Shown here: piece after piece, positions 15,000 to 23,391 of the stretch
Layout: each line of letters opens with the position of its first letter
Position numbering within the stretch: the first letter of the stretch is position 1
NCBI GenBank assembly: GCA_910584115.1
Contig: CAJTYN010000014.1
Location: forward strand, 4,077 to 32,598
Source of the DNA: an uncultured Lachnospiraceae bacterium
GTDB taxonomy: Bacteria; Bacillota; Clostridia; Lachnospirales; Lachnospiraceae
DNA length: 28,522 nucleotides
Direction: 5' to 3'
Made by a program: the position numbers and the translations under genes
The notes under the pieces: generated by a model
What the model was told of the DNA's origin: nothing
Seen by the model: only the letters and a program-made list of their open reading frames with translations
Database searches by the model: none

Positions 15000-16796
15000 C
15001 TATAGCCTCCCGCCTTTTTTCAGACTCTCTATATCGATCCCTCTGCTCTCCAGCTCCCGCTGGATCCGGAGCCTGTCCTCGATCCGTTTCCGGATCATCT
15101 CCTCCCGTTTTCTGCGCCGCTCTGCGTACAATAAGTAAAAACCGTAGATGATGCCGCAGATCAGGGCCAATACACATAAGCCCCCGAACAGCAGATAGGG
15201 CGCGTATCTCCACTGATACACCACCTGGATATCATGGGGACCGCTGACATTTTCAAATACATGCTCTGTGAACATTTTCTCCGGGATTTCCTGCATCCAT
15301 TCCCCGTCCACTTTTATATAAGCCAGCTCATAGTCTTCCTGGGGGGTATAAGCCACCTGGAAGGACTCGTCCCGGTAGACCTTTTTCTCGCTCTTGGTGA
15401 TCGTGCCGTTGACCACCTGGGTCTTGACCTCAAAGGACGGGATCTCTCTGTAGATCACTTCTATGTGGTGAGGTCCCTGGACATTGATGAGATCGTAGCT
15501 CTCGGGATGGGCCTGAGGATCCTCGATGGGCGTCCCGTCTATCAGGATCTGATCCACCTCGTAATGTTCCTTGGGCTTGTAATGGATCGTACAGTCTTTG
15601 TCCCGCCGGACTGTCTGCGTATCATCGATGGATCCGTTGGTCACCGACGTGGTGATATCAAATCTGGGGATCTCCGTAAATCTCACATCCAACGTATGGT
15701 CGCTGGAAAGATCTTCAAAGGTATATGAAGTGGGGTAAGCCGTGATATCCTGCTCCACCCCATCGATGGACAGGGCCGCCAGCTCGTAGTCCTCGTCCGG
15801 CGTATACGTCACAGTATAGTTGCTCCCCTCGTCCAGCTCATCGTGTCCGCCGGTCACATCGCCGTTTTCCACCGATGTGGTCACCTTGAACACGGCCTGC
15901 AGCTCTGTCTCGAAGAACCCGATGCTCCGCGGATCCCGGATCGCCACCGCCACCAAGATCCGTCCCGGCGAGACTTCCGCGATGGACTCCGCCTCCTGTA
16001 CACCTACCCCCTCCATATGTAAACGATAATATGCCAACTGGCTCTCCTGGCTCTTTGAGAAGACCAGCAGACCGGAAACGCCGCCCAATTCTTCCTGGGG
16101 TGTGGTGATCACCAGCATGTAATCGCCGGATGTGGTAAAATCCTGGCACACGATCCCCTGCTCCTCACCGATCACACCGAAGGAATGCAGCTCCTGAAAA
16201 TCTTCATCCGTAAAGACGAATTTATAATTATTTTTCTTGTCTCCCTCCAGAAGGATATACTGCCGGTTCTCCGCATCATAGTCCACGGCCGCCACCCGCA
16301 GGCTGCTGTCGGCCACCTGAACAGTCTCTTTGTACATCAGCGTGGTCGCGTCCACTTTGTAGATGATGCCCATGTTCTTTTTGTCCCGCGGCTTGCTGGG
16401 CGCGATGATGATCTCGTTGGTATTCCTGTTGTAGGTCATACCGTTTCCGTGCTCATAGTCCCTCTCCGTGACCATCTTGGCCAAACTGTACTTCTGCACC
16501 GGGTTTCCGTTCTCATCATAGTCGTTCTTATAAAATGCCAGCAGCGTGTCCGGCTCATCGTCTTTATTGGACGTATTTTCAAAGCAGACAATGTAGTTAT
16601 CTGTCACGCACATGGACTGGAGCCAGCCCTCCTCCGTGGTCACCCCGGCCTGCCCCACCATCGTCCACTGTGGATTTTCCAGGGCGCTTACCTCCTTTAT
16701 CTTGGCACTGGTCTCCACAGGGTCCGGCAGCAACACTGCTATGATCAGCAGGCAGACCGCCAGCATGCGCGTCTTTTTCCCCTTCAAGTACAACAT
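15000..16796 (-). CDS. Secreted, membrane-anchored protein with three B-repeat-like domains
   Basis: A 598-residue type I membrane protein of unknown function. Residues 9-31 form a signal peptide. About 40-300 is beta-rich and may be a propeller (WTMVGQAG, MTYNRNTNEIIIA and similar sequence-strand patterns). Three repeats of about 76 residues follow (303-375, 379-450, 456-527), each running V-x-T-x-V-x-N-G...Y-x-P-x-E-D/H-Y-E...I-D/V-D-G...H-x-I/L-x-V; they resemble divergent InlB B-repeats. A membrane helix (532-556) and an Arg/Glu-rich cytoplasmic tail (558-598) end the protein. It sits between tagD and the second fusion transferase, with GGGGAGAGGAC before its ATG. It may be a sensor, assembly factor or anchor for the polymer (inference). 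Confidence 0.8.
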   Translation of the reverse strand: MLYLKGKKTRMLAVCLLIIAVLLPDPVETSAKIKEVSALENPQWTMVGQAGVTTEEGWLQSMCVTDNYIVCFENTSNKDDEPDTLLAFYKNDYDENGNPVQKYSLAKMVTERDYEHGNGMTYNRNTNEIIIAPSKPRDKKNMGIIYKVDATTLMYKETVQVADSSLRVAAVDYDAENRQYILLEGDKKNNYKFVFTDEDFQELHSFGVIGEEQGIVCQDFTTSGDYMLVITTPQEELGGVSGLLVFSKSQESQLAYYRLHMEGVGVQEAESIAEVSPGRILVAVAIRDPRSIGFFETELQAVFKVTTSVENGDVTGGHDELDEGSNYTVTYTPDEDYELAALSIDGVEQDITAYPTSYTFEDLSSDHTLDVRFTEIPRFDITTSVTNGSIDDTQTVRRDKDCTIHYKPKEHYEVDQILIDGTPIEDPQAHPESYDLINVQGPHHIEVIYREIPSFEVKTQVVNGTITKSEKKVYRDESFQVAYTPQEDYELAYIKVDGEWMQEIPEKMFTEHVFENVSGPHDIQVVYQWRYAPYLLFGGLCVLALICGIIYGFYLLYAERRRKREEMIRKRIEDRLRIQRELESRGIDIESLKKGGRL

Positions 16797-16816
16797 GTCC
16801 TCTCCCCTGGCATGTA

Positions 16817-17206
16817 TTATTTCTTCAGGTCTTCTTTGATCTGCGTCGTGGAGATCTCCGGCGTCCGCGGCAGATAGACCACTTCACAGTATTCCTTCAG
16901 GAAATCAAATTTCCCCTCCCAATCGTCTCCTATCACGAACGTATCCACCTTAAATTCCTTGACATCCGAGATCTTCTGCTCCCAGTCATTCTCCGGTATG
17001 ACCAGATCCACATACCGTATGGCCTCCAGGAGGCGCTTGCGCTCCTCATAGGGAAAATAACATTTTTTCTGCTTCTCATTCCAGTTAAATTCGTCCGTGG
17101 ACAGGGCCACGATCAGGTAATCCCCCAGTTCCTTCGCCCGCTGGAGCAGGTTCACATGCCCGTAATGGAGCAGGTCATAGGTCCCGTATGTGATCACTTT
17201 CTTCAT
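16817..17206 (-). CDS. tagD: Glycerol-3-phosphate cytidylyltransferase
   Basis: Makes CDP-glycerol from CTP and sn-glycerol 3-phosphate, the activated donor used by the glycerophosphotransferases of this locus. The protein is 129 residues, the full length for this family. The nucleotidyltransferase signature YGTYDLLHYGHVNLL contains H14-Y-G-H17, and RTPEISTTQIK (114-124) is the conserved C-terminal CTP-binding motif. AAGGAGG lies before the ATG. The gene lies 15 bases after the ABC ATPase gene. Its presence is the best evidence that the polymer contains glycerol phosphate. Confidence 0.96.
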   Translation of the reverse strand: MKKVITYGTYDLLHYGHVNLLQRAKELGDYLIVALSTDEFNWNEKQKKCYFPYEERKRLLEAIRYVDLVIPENDWEQKISDVKEFKVDTFVIGDDWEGKFDFLKEYCEVVYLPRTPEISTTQIKEDLKK

Positions 17207-17221
17207 CTCGTCCTCCTTATG

Positions 17222-17956
17222 TCAACTCATAAATTCTTCGTACGCGTGCAGCACTTCCTCTGTATCCCCGATCATCCGGACCTTGCCGTCGTGCAGCCAC
17301 ATCAGGCTGGTGCAGAGCTTGCGCAGAGTGTCGGAGTTGTGGGATACGATCACCACCGTGCGCTCTTTATCGGAGATCAGCTCCTTCATCTTGCGGTAGC
17401 TCTTCTTCTTGAACTTGGCATCCCCGACGCTGAGTACCTCGTCGATCAGCATGATATCTGATTCCAGCACGGCGGTGATGGAGAAAGCCAGCTTGGAATG
17501 CATGCCGCTGGAGTAAGTCTTCACCGGCATGTCGATGAATTTCCCCAGACCGGCAAATTCAATGATCTCATCCATCTTCTCCCGGATCTGCTCCTCGGAA
17601 AATCCCAGCAGCATACCGGACAGGAGGATGTTCTCCCGGCCACTCAGCTTTTTCTGAAATCCCACGCCGATCGACAGGAGTGATACGCTGTTCCCATAGA
17701 GGTCGATCGTGCCGCTGTCCGGCGAGAAGATCCCGGCGATGGCGCGCAGCATCGTGGATTTTCCGCTCCCGTTCTTGCCCACGATGCCTAAGATCTCCCC
17801 TTTCGGCACCTGAAACGTGACGCCGCGGACGGCTTCAAATATCTCGACTTTAGATTTTTTGAACTGCAGCAGGCTCTTCCTGATCGAGTAAGCCTTCAGA
17901 CAACGATAGCTGATCTTCAGATCCTTCACATCTAAAGCAATTTCCCGCTCTTCCAT
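17222..17956 (-). CDS. tagH: Teichoic-acid/polysaccharide ABC exporter, ATP-binding subunit (TagH type)
   Basis: The 244-residue ATPase of an ABC-2 polymer exporter. Walker A GKNGSGKST (60-68), the signature YSSGMHSKL (148-156), Walker B IMLIDEVLSVGD (168-179) and the switch His (H206) are all present. The sequence IGVGFQKKLSGRENI is characteristic of wall-polymer and O-antigen exporters of the TagH/Wzt/KpsT group. It lacks the long C-terminal extension seen in Bacillus TagH and the carbohydrate-binding domain of some Wzt proteins, so polymer recognition should lie elsewhere. One base separates it from the permease stop; the ribosome binding site is AAAGGTGATC. Confidence 0.92.
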   Translation of the reverse strand: MEEREIALDVKDLKISYRCLKAYSIRKSLLQFKKSKVEIFEAVRGVTFQVPKGEILGIVGKNGSGKSTMLRAIAGIFSPDSGTIDLYGNSVSLLSIGVGFQKKLSGRENILLSGMLLGFSEEQIREKMDEIIEFAGLGKFIDMPVKTYSSGMHSKLAFSITAVLESDIMLIDEVLSVGDAKFKKKSYRKMKELISDKERTVVIVSHNSDTLRKLCTSLMWLHDGKVRMIGDTEEVLHAYEEFMS

Positions 17957-17957
17957 T

Positions 17958-18737
17958 TTAGATCACCTTTACATAACTATTTTCATATTTATAGACGACT
18001 TTCAGCGCGACCGCAGACAGGAGCACGCCTCCCACTCCCCATGCCAGCAGCAGTCTAAAGTCCGGAGTCGTTCCATAGAGCATGCACTCCCGGCCGGAAT
18101 CGATCAAAAAAGCGATTGGATTGAGCTTCAAGAGCAACTCATTATACGGTGCCGGCACCCGGTTCTCGATGGAAAAGAAGATGCCCGTCATATAAAAAGC
18201 CAGCTTCAAGACCACCTTCATCACATTAAACAGATCCTCCACGAACACCCCGAAATGCAGCATCAGGTTCCCGATCGCAAACGTCACGATCAGCAGCACG
18301 ATCAGCAACGGGACGATATAGACGATCTTATAGGTGGGCGGCACCCTAAACGCCGCCATCATCAGCGCGATCAGGCCGAAAGAAATGAGCATCTTAAAGC
18401 CATTCACCATCATCTTCTGCATGATGAGGATGAATTTGGGGACGTATACTTTCGAAACGATCGCATGGTTATTCTTTACGATCTTCACACTGCCCAGTAT
18501 GATCTTGTCAAAAAAATTCCACATAGTCAGCCCGATCAGGACAAACACCGGGAAATACGGTTCACTCCTCCTGAACACGATCTCCGCGATGAACGTATAG
18601 ACCAACATAAAGAGCAGCGGATCCAATATCCACCACAACCAGTTCAGATACGAACTGGCCACCTCGGATTTCAGTTCTGCCTTAGCCGAATATATCGCAT
18701 ATGTCCAATATTTCTTTATATCTTTTACAAACCTCAT
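17958..18737 (-). CDS. tagG: Teichoic-acid/polysaccharide ABC exporter, permease subunit (TagG type)
   Basis: A 259-residue ABC-2 permease with about six membrane segments, which forms the export channel with the adjacent ATPase. The N-terminal amphipathic stretch (YAIYSAKAELKSEVASSYLNW is the characteristic family region) is followed by LWWILDPLLFMLVYTF. The C-terminal part contains LNPIAFLIDSGRECML, also typical of the family. The reading frame is open nine codons further upstream, but GGAGGGG eight bases before the ATG at 18737 favours MRFVKDIKKYW as the N-terminus. Together with the TagD and glycerophosphotransferase genes it supports an intracellularly completed polymer exported as a chain. 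Confidence 0.92.
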   Translation of the reverse strand: MRFVKDIKKYWTYAIYSAKAELKSEVASSYLNWLWWILDPLLFMLVYTFIAEIVFRRSEPYFPVFVLIGLTMWNFFDKIILGSVKIVKNNHAIVSKVYVPKFILIMQKMMVNGFKMLISFGLIALMMAAFRVPPTYKIVYIVPLLIVLLIVTFAIGNLMLHFGVFVEDLFNVMKVVLKLAFYMTGIFFSIENRVPAPYNELLLKLNPIAFLIDSGRECMLYGTTPDFRLLLAWGVGGVLLSAVALKVVYKYENSYVKVI

Positions 18738-18774
18738 CCTGTCATCCCCTCCGATGCAGATCATCTGTCTGTGC

Positions 18775-20031
18775 CTACCTGATCATAGCACAAAACAGGA
18801 TATTTTTCAACACTTCCCCACTGCAGGGACCTGGGTGCGGATTGAACTCCCGGTTAAATGCCTGGTATCTCTCATCGTAGACAAATGAACGCTCCAACTG
18901 GCGGATGTCCTCCCCGATATCCTTCACCTTACGTATCACCGGGCCGGGAAGCCTGTCGATATCAAAATAAAGATCGCGCAGTCTCTCCTTATACTCCTGG
19001 TGATCGTACATATAAAAGAGGATCGGCCTCTTCAGATTCGCAAAATCGAAAAAAACACTGGAGTAATCCGTCACCAGCAGATCGCTCACGATATACAGAT
19101 GTCCGATCTCATCATAGTCTGACACATCATACAGAAAACCCTCAAATTCTCTGAAGTCAAACAGTCTTCGTATCATATAGTGGGCGCGGAAGAGGATCAC
19201 ATGATCCGGGCCGAGGCTCTCTTTCAGACGCTCCATATCAAGCCCCATCCGATACGTATAGCCCACCCCCGCCTGGTGCTGATCGTCCCGCCAGGTGGGC
19301 GCGTAGAGGATCACTTTTTTGTCCAGGGGGATGTGGAGTCTTTCTTTGAGGACCGCCACATCTTTTTTAGTAAAGGTGAAAAGGCAGTCATTCCTGGGAT
19401 AGCCCAGCTCCAAGGCCCGCCCATCCGCGTGATCCATCGCAAAGGCGCTTGCGACTTTCTCGGTATAGAACGCCGACGGGGAGATGAGATGATCGATCTG
19501 CCGTCCATCCCGACGATAATAGCCGTGGGTCCGGCGGTTCGCCGCTTTGATCTCCAGATGGTTGACCGTGTCGCAGCCGATCTTTTTCAGTGGCGTCCCA
19601 TGCCAGGTCTGCACATAGACCTGCCCCCTTTTCTTCCTCACATGGACCGGGATCCTGTAATTAGTGATCCAATACTTCGCCCGCGCGTACGCCTGCATAT
19701 GTTCCCGGCTGCCGTATCTGACCAGTAAGACATTCGTGCCCCGGACCGATCCCTGATACCGTTCCGGGGCTTCAAATGCCCATACTATCCGAAACTCTTT
19801 CCCGCGGCCGCTCCTCATGAGTTCTTCGTAGAGCGCCCTGGGACTGCAGGCGTACTGCCTGCCCAGATAAGACTCAAATAAGATCATCCGCTCATCCACC
19901 GGATACCTGTGCGCGTAGAAGACCTGATACCACACGCGTTTCAGGAGGTCCCGCAGCCTGATGAGCAGTTCCTTTCCAAAGGCCGTACGCCCGGCCAGTT
20001 TTCCTGCGGCTGTCTTCAAGCTCCCCATCAT
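18775..20031 (-). CDS. CDP-glycerol glycerophosphotransferase (TagB/TagF-like)
   Basis: Transfers glycerol phosphate from CDP-glycerol to a lipid-linked acceptor; 418 residues. Motifs in order are QTWHGTPLKKIG (H144), ELGYPRNDCLF, ILYAPTWRDD, LFRAHYMIRR and LLVTDYSSVFFDF, a complete set for the family. Many basic residues in the first 40 positions suggest binding to the membrane surface. An earlier in-frame ATG exists at 20085, but it lies inside the upstream gene; the ATG at 20031 overlaps that gene's stop as ATGA and is preferred. Whether it primes (TagB) or polymerises (TagF) cannot be told; the length is closer to a single-domain TagB. Confidence 0.9.
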   Translation of the reverse strand: MMGSLKTAAGKLAGRTAFGKELLIRLRDLLKRVWYQVFYAHRYPVDERMILFESYLGRQYACSPRALYEELMRSGRGKEFRIVWAFEAPERYQGSVRGTNVLLVRYGSREHMQAYARAKYWITNYRIPVHVRKKRGQVYVQTWHGTPLKKIGCDTVNHLEIKAANRRTHGYYRRDGRQIDHLISPSAFYTEKVASAFAMDHADGRALELGYPRNDCLFTFTKKDVAVLKERLHIPLDKKVILYAPTWRDDQHQAGVGYTYRMGLDMERLKESLGPDHVILFRAHYMIRRLFDFREFEGFLYDVSDYDEIGHLYIVSDLLVTDYSSVFFDFANLKRPILFYMYDHQEYKERLRDLYFDIDRLPGPVIRKVKDIGEDIRQLERSFVYDERYQAFNREFNPHPGPCSGEVLKNILFCAMIR

Positions 20032-21242
20032 ACCTCTGTTTCCTTTAGATATTTTTGTACCTGGGCACAGATCTGCCCGCAGCATGGCCCATCCACTTCG
20101 TTAAAATATCTGTTGGCTTTTTGCCGCCTCTCCTTATATGGATCGTCACCGGCCAGCAGACCTTTCACCTGCTCACAAAATCCCTTGAATGTATCTGGCT
20201 TCGGCCCCGGTGTGACCCTTCCATATGGAAAATTCAATCCGCGTCCCTGCAGATACTCTTTTTTATCGTAGGGAAGGAACAGCATCGGCTTCCCAGTCAG
20301 CAGGAAATCGATATAGATACTGGAATAATCCGTGATCAGCAGATCAAAGACGTCCAGGACTTCCATCACATCCTCCGCCCGCTCCTCGTCCAGCCATAAG
20401 ATCCAGGGCGAGTCCGGCAGACGGGCGTCCCCTCTCCCGCAGGCAGCCTGCCCCGGGTGCCCGGCAGATCCCACAAAACTGTGCATACGGATACAGAGCA
20501 GGATCTTCTCTCTCTCCAGAAACTCTGTCAGCGCCTCACTGTCATGATCCCAGAACGGAAAGAGCCGGATCTCTTGCCCGTCCCGATGGGTGGGCGCGTA
20601 GAGCACTGCCTTGTCAAAGTCCGGCAGCGTCCGCTCTTTATAGAGTCCGCCCAGGACCTCTGCCGCCTCCCGGGTACGGAACAGCCCGTCGTTTCTCGGC
20701 TGGCCCAGGACTTTTATCTGCTCTCTCCTGACCCCAAAGCTGGCCTGCATCAGCGGTACCAGATGGGAAGATGTGGTCACCACCCAGGAATAATTTCTGG
20801 AGAAGACCATCGGGAAATACATCCTGTAGAAAAGATCCCTTTTGTGTTCCACCAATGTGATCTTCTTCAACGGCACACCGTGCCAGAGATTGACCACCAG
20901 ACGCCCTTTCGATAGACCCACTCCGTAGACCGGAAGCCCGGCGGATGTAAACCATACACCCGACTCCAGCACCGTGCGGATCCCAGCGCGGGTATCCGTA
21001 TCCACGATCTTCGCCCTGGGGTACGCCTTTTGGAGTCTTTCCCGCTTTCCGGGATCGTTCATCACATAGACAGGCGTGATCTTTTGCAGATTTTCATAAA
21101 CGTATATGAACAGATAACGGGCGTTGGAATCGAAATGTCTGTTCTCCGTAGAAGAAAAGACCCACTGGTCCTGCCGGATCCCCAATGCCGGGTATCTGTT
21201 CATCCATTGTACATAGTATAGATTTTTTAGTCGACTATCCAT
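20028..21242 (-). CDS. CDP-glycerol glycerophosphotransferase-like protein
   Basis: A 404-residue member of the same family, diverged from its neighbour. It has NLWHGVPLKKI (Val instead of Thr after WHG; H121), GQPRNDGLF, LYAPTHRDGQ (His in place of Trp), CIRMHSF and LLITDYSSIYIDF. The two substitutions in otherwise fixed motifs may mean another donor or acceptor, such as CDP-ribitol or a different polyol (inference). An in-frame ATG at 21275 lacks a ribosome binding site and lies in the upstream gene. MDSRLKNLYY at 21242, behind GGATAGGGATC, is the likely start. The stop overlaps the next gene by four bases. Confidence 0.87.
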   Translation of the reverse strand: MDSRLKNLYYVQWMNRYPALGIRQDQWVFSSTENRHFDSNARYLFIYVYENLQKITPVYVMNDPGKRERLQKAYPRAKIVDTDTRAGIRTVLESGVWFTSAGLPVYGVGLSKGRLVVNLWHGVPLKKITLVEHKRDLFYRMYFPMVFSRNYSWVVTTSSHLVPLMQASFGVRREQIKVLGQPRNDGLFRTREAAEVLGGLYKERTLPDFDKAVLYAPTHRDGQEIRLFPFWDHDSEALTEFLEREKILLCIRMHSFVGSAGHPGQAACGRGDARLPDSPWILWLDEERAEDVMEVLDVFDLLITDYSSIYIDFLLTGKPMLFLPYDKKEYLQGRGLNFPYGRVTPGPKPDTFKGFCEQVKGLLAGDDPYKERRQKANRYFNEVDGPCCGQICAQVQKYLKETEV

Positions 21243-21259
21243 GATCCCTATCCACCATC

Positions 21260-22003
21260 CTATCTGTATTTGCATACGCCGTGGACAGCGTAAGATATGA
21301 AGAACAAACAGCTTTTTACCATACCGTATCCCATATAGCGGTATACTTGGAAAGTCATCTTCGCTGACTTGAGCTTATCCCTGGACTTCCCGCCCGCGCT
21401 GAGACGGCATTTCAGATATGGTCTGTCGATGCCCCTGGCCCATCCGTATTTTTTCAGGATCTTGAGCCAAGTGATATAATCCTCGTGACTCTGGTCATAA
21501 CACATGGGGAACTCCCTGGCCACTTTCGTCAAGAGGAGCACGGAGGAGCAGTTGATACTGTTGTGTTTTAACAGTTCCCGGTATGTCACCCATTTCCTGA
21601 CCCCGATGTATCTGCCCGTGCTGCTCCCATCCGGCTCCATCAGTTCCCGCCCTGTCGAACATAAGACAGCCCCGCTCTCCTTGACCGCCTGGATCTGTTC
21701 TCGGAGTTTCCCTTCCGCCCACCAGTCGTCCGCGTCCAAAAACGCTACATATTCTCCCCTTGCCATGGAGATGCCCTTATTCCTGGATGCGGCGACACCC
21801 CGATTGAAGCTATTGCGCACATAGAAGAAATCGGGCCTCTGCATATAACATTCCAACTGCTTTTCCGTGTCATCGTCGGAGCAGTCATCCACCACGATCA
21901 GCTCCAGGTATACCTGCTGCCTGTATACAGAGTCCACTGCCTGTCGGATATACTCTCCGTTGTTGTAGGTTGGTATGATCACAGAAACTAAGGGGCCGTT
22001 CAT
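21260..22003 (-). CDS. Family 2 glycosyltransferase
   Basis: A 247-residue GT-A glycosyltransferase. VSVIIPTYNNGEYI (7-20), VVDDCSDDDT (37-46), SRNKGISMARGEYVAFLDADDWW (the last part, DADD at 90-93, is the metal-binding DXD region) and a later SHEDY acceptor-site motif are all present. There is no membrane segment, so it acts at the cytoplasmic face, probably adding the second sugar to the lipid-linked starter made by the sugar transferase just upstream. The start ATG overlaps that gene's stop by four bases. Confidence 0.92.
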   Translation of the reverse strand: MNGPLVSVIIPTYNNGEYIRQAVDSVYRQQVYLELIVVDDCSDDDTEKQLECYMQRPDFFYVRNSFNRGVAASRNKGISMARGEYVAFLDADDWWAEGKLREQIQAVKESGAVLCSTGRELMEPDGSSTGRYIGVRKWVTYRELLKHNSINCSSVLLLTKVAREFPMCYDQSHEDYITWLKILKKYGWARGIDRPYLKCRLSAGGKSRDKLKSAKMTFQVYRYMGYGMVKSCLFFISYAVHGVCKYR

Positions 22004-23379
22004 TTCTCACCATCCTCCCGCACAGAATCTAAGAGTGCATTTGACTGCTCATCTTCCACACCTTCCGAAGTCTCCTTTTGGAACAAGATACGGGCAGTCA
22101 TGAACATGAGTTTGATATCTAAGATGACCGAATAATTCTCAATGTAGAACAGATCTAATTTCAGCTTATCATAGGGTGTCGTGTTGTATTTGCCATAGAC
22201 CTGGGCATACCCGGTCAGCCCGGCTTTCACTTTCAGTCTATAATAAAATTCCGGGATCTCCTTCTGATATTCTTTCATCAGGACTTTCCGTTCCGGGCGC
22301 GGTCCCACCAGAGACATATCCCCGGCCAGCACGTTGAAGAGCTGCGGCAGCTCGTCGAAATGGAGATTGCGCAGGACTTTCCCCACCGGCGTGATCCTGC
22401 TGTCATGTTTCGATGCCAGGAGGGCATTGCCCCCTTCCGAATCAACACGCATGCTCCGGAACTTGAAGATCCTAAACGTCCTGCCATTTTGTGTCAGCCG
22501 CTCCTGCCGGTAGAACACAGGCCCTCCGTCACAGAGCTTTACCGCCAGGGCACATAGGATCATGATCGGTGAACTCAGGATGATGCCGAGGATGGAGATC
22601 ACGATATCCATCGCCCGTTTCACCACGATCTGCTCTGCGTTCAGCCCTATGTTCCGGGCCACCAGGAGCGGTGTATCGAATAGATGGATCCGATCCGTCC
22701 CCGTGAGGATCACATCTGAGATCTTCGGCGTCACATAGCAGCGGATGGAATGGGCGAAACAGTATTTCAGGTACTTATTTCGGATCTGTGAAGGGAGATC
22801 CCAGATGATGACCGCCTCATATTTCCGCATCATCTGATAGATCGCGCGTTCCCCGGCGTCGATGTGCACCTGGCCGCTGATGTTGTATTTATCCTTCCTG
22901 GATCCCATCTTTTTGATCAGCTGATCAGGCTTGCGGTCCCCGTAGATCACCAGCATCCGCCTGGCGCCATAGAGATGGTTGAATATATAACGGGAGCCGA
23001 ACGTCCATGCCACGATGACAACGAACTGCACCAACGTCATGATCAGCAGCGGGATGGGTGACAGGAACCAGCGGTTGATCAGCGTGATCTGCAGATAGAT
23101 CACCACATTCGAACAGATCCCTGCCAGCGCCAGGGAATAGATATCATCCAACCGCTTCAGATACCCCACCCGGAGTCCTCCGAACAGCCGGGAAAAAAGG
23201 ATCAGAAGCAGCGCATACATCGCGATCAGCACCCAATTTCCTTTATTCCAAAACGGCTCGAAGATCAGTCCCCGGTAGTAGGAATACCAGACCACCGCAA
23301 ATAGGACCGACTGTGCTATGATCACCAGTGATGCCAGGATGAACATGATGATCCTTCTAAAGTACTCTCGTCTTCTCAA
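22000..23379 (-). CDS. Polyprenyl-phosphate sugar-1-phosphate transferase (initiating enzyme)
   Basis: A 459-residue WcaJ/WbaP-type initiating transferase that places a sugar-1-phosphate on undecaprenyl phosphate. There are four N-terminal membrane helices (about 10-130), then a central nucleotide-fold-like domain (140-245) and the C-terminal catalytic domain: KRAMDIV with a re-entrant helix, GPVFYRQERLTQNG (286-299), FKFRSM, DELPQ (342-346), SLVGPRPE (356-363) and GLTGYAQVYG (387-396). It replaces TagO as the priming step here. The likely start is TTG at 23379, giving the basic sequence RRREYFRR before the first helix, behind GGATGGGA. An ATG 11 codons in, behind AGAAGG, is the alternative. 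The sugar is unknown. Confidence 0.93.
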   Translation of the reverse strand: MRRREYFRRIIMFILASLVIIAQSVLFAVVWYSYYRGLIFEPFWNKGNWVLIAMYALLLILFSRLFGGLRVGYLKRLDDIYSLALAGICSNVVIYLQITLINRWFLSPIPLLIMTLVQFVVIVAWTFGSRYIFNHLYGARRMLVIYGDRKPDQLIKKMGSRKDKYNISGQVHIDAGERAIYQMMRKYEAVIIWDLPSQIRNKYLKYCFAHSIRCYVTPKISDVILTGTDRIHLFDTPLLVARNIGLNAEQIVVKRAMDIVISILGIILSSPIMILCALAVKLCDGGPVFYRQERLTQNGRTFRIFKFRSMRVDSEGGNALLASKHDSRITPVGKVLRNLHFDELPQLFNVLAGDMSLVGPRPERKVLMKEYQKEIPEFYYRLKVKAGLTGYAQVYGKYNTTPYDKLKLDLFYIENYSVILDIKLMFMTARILFQKETSEGVEDEQSNALLDSVREDGEK

Positions 23380-23391
23380 TTTTATCCCATC

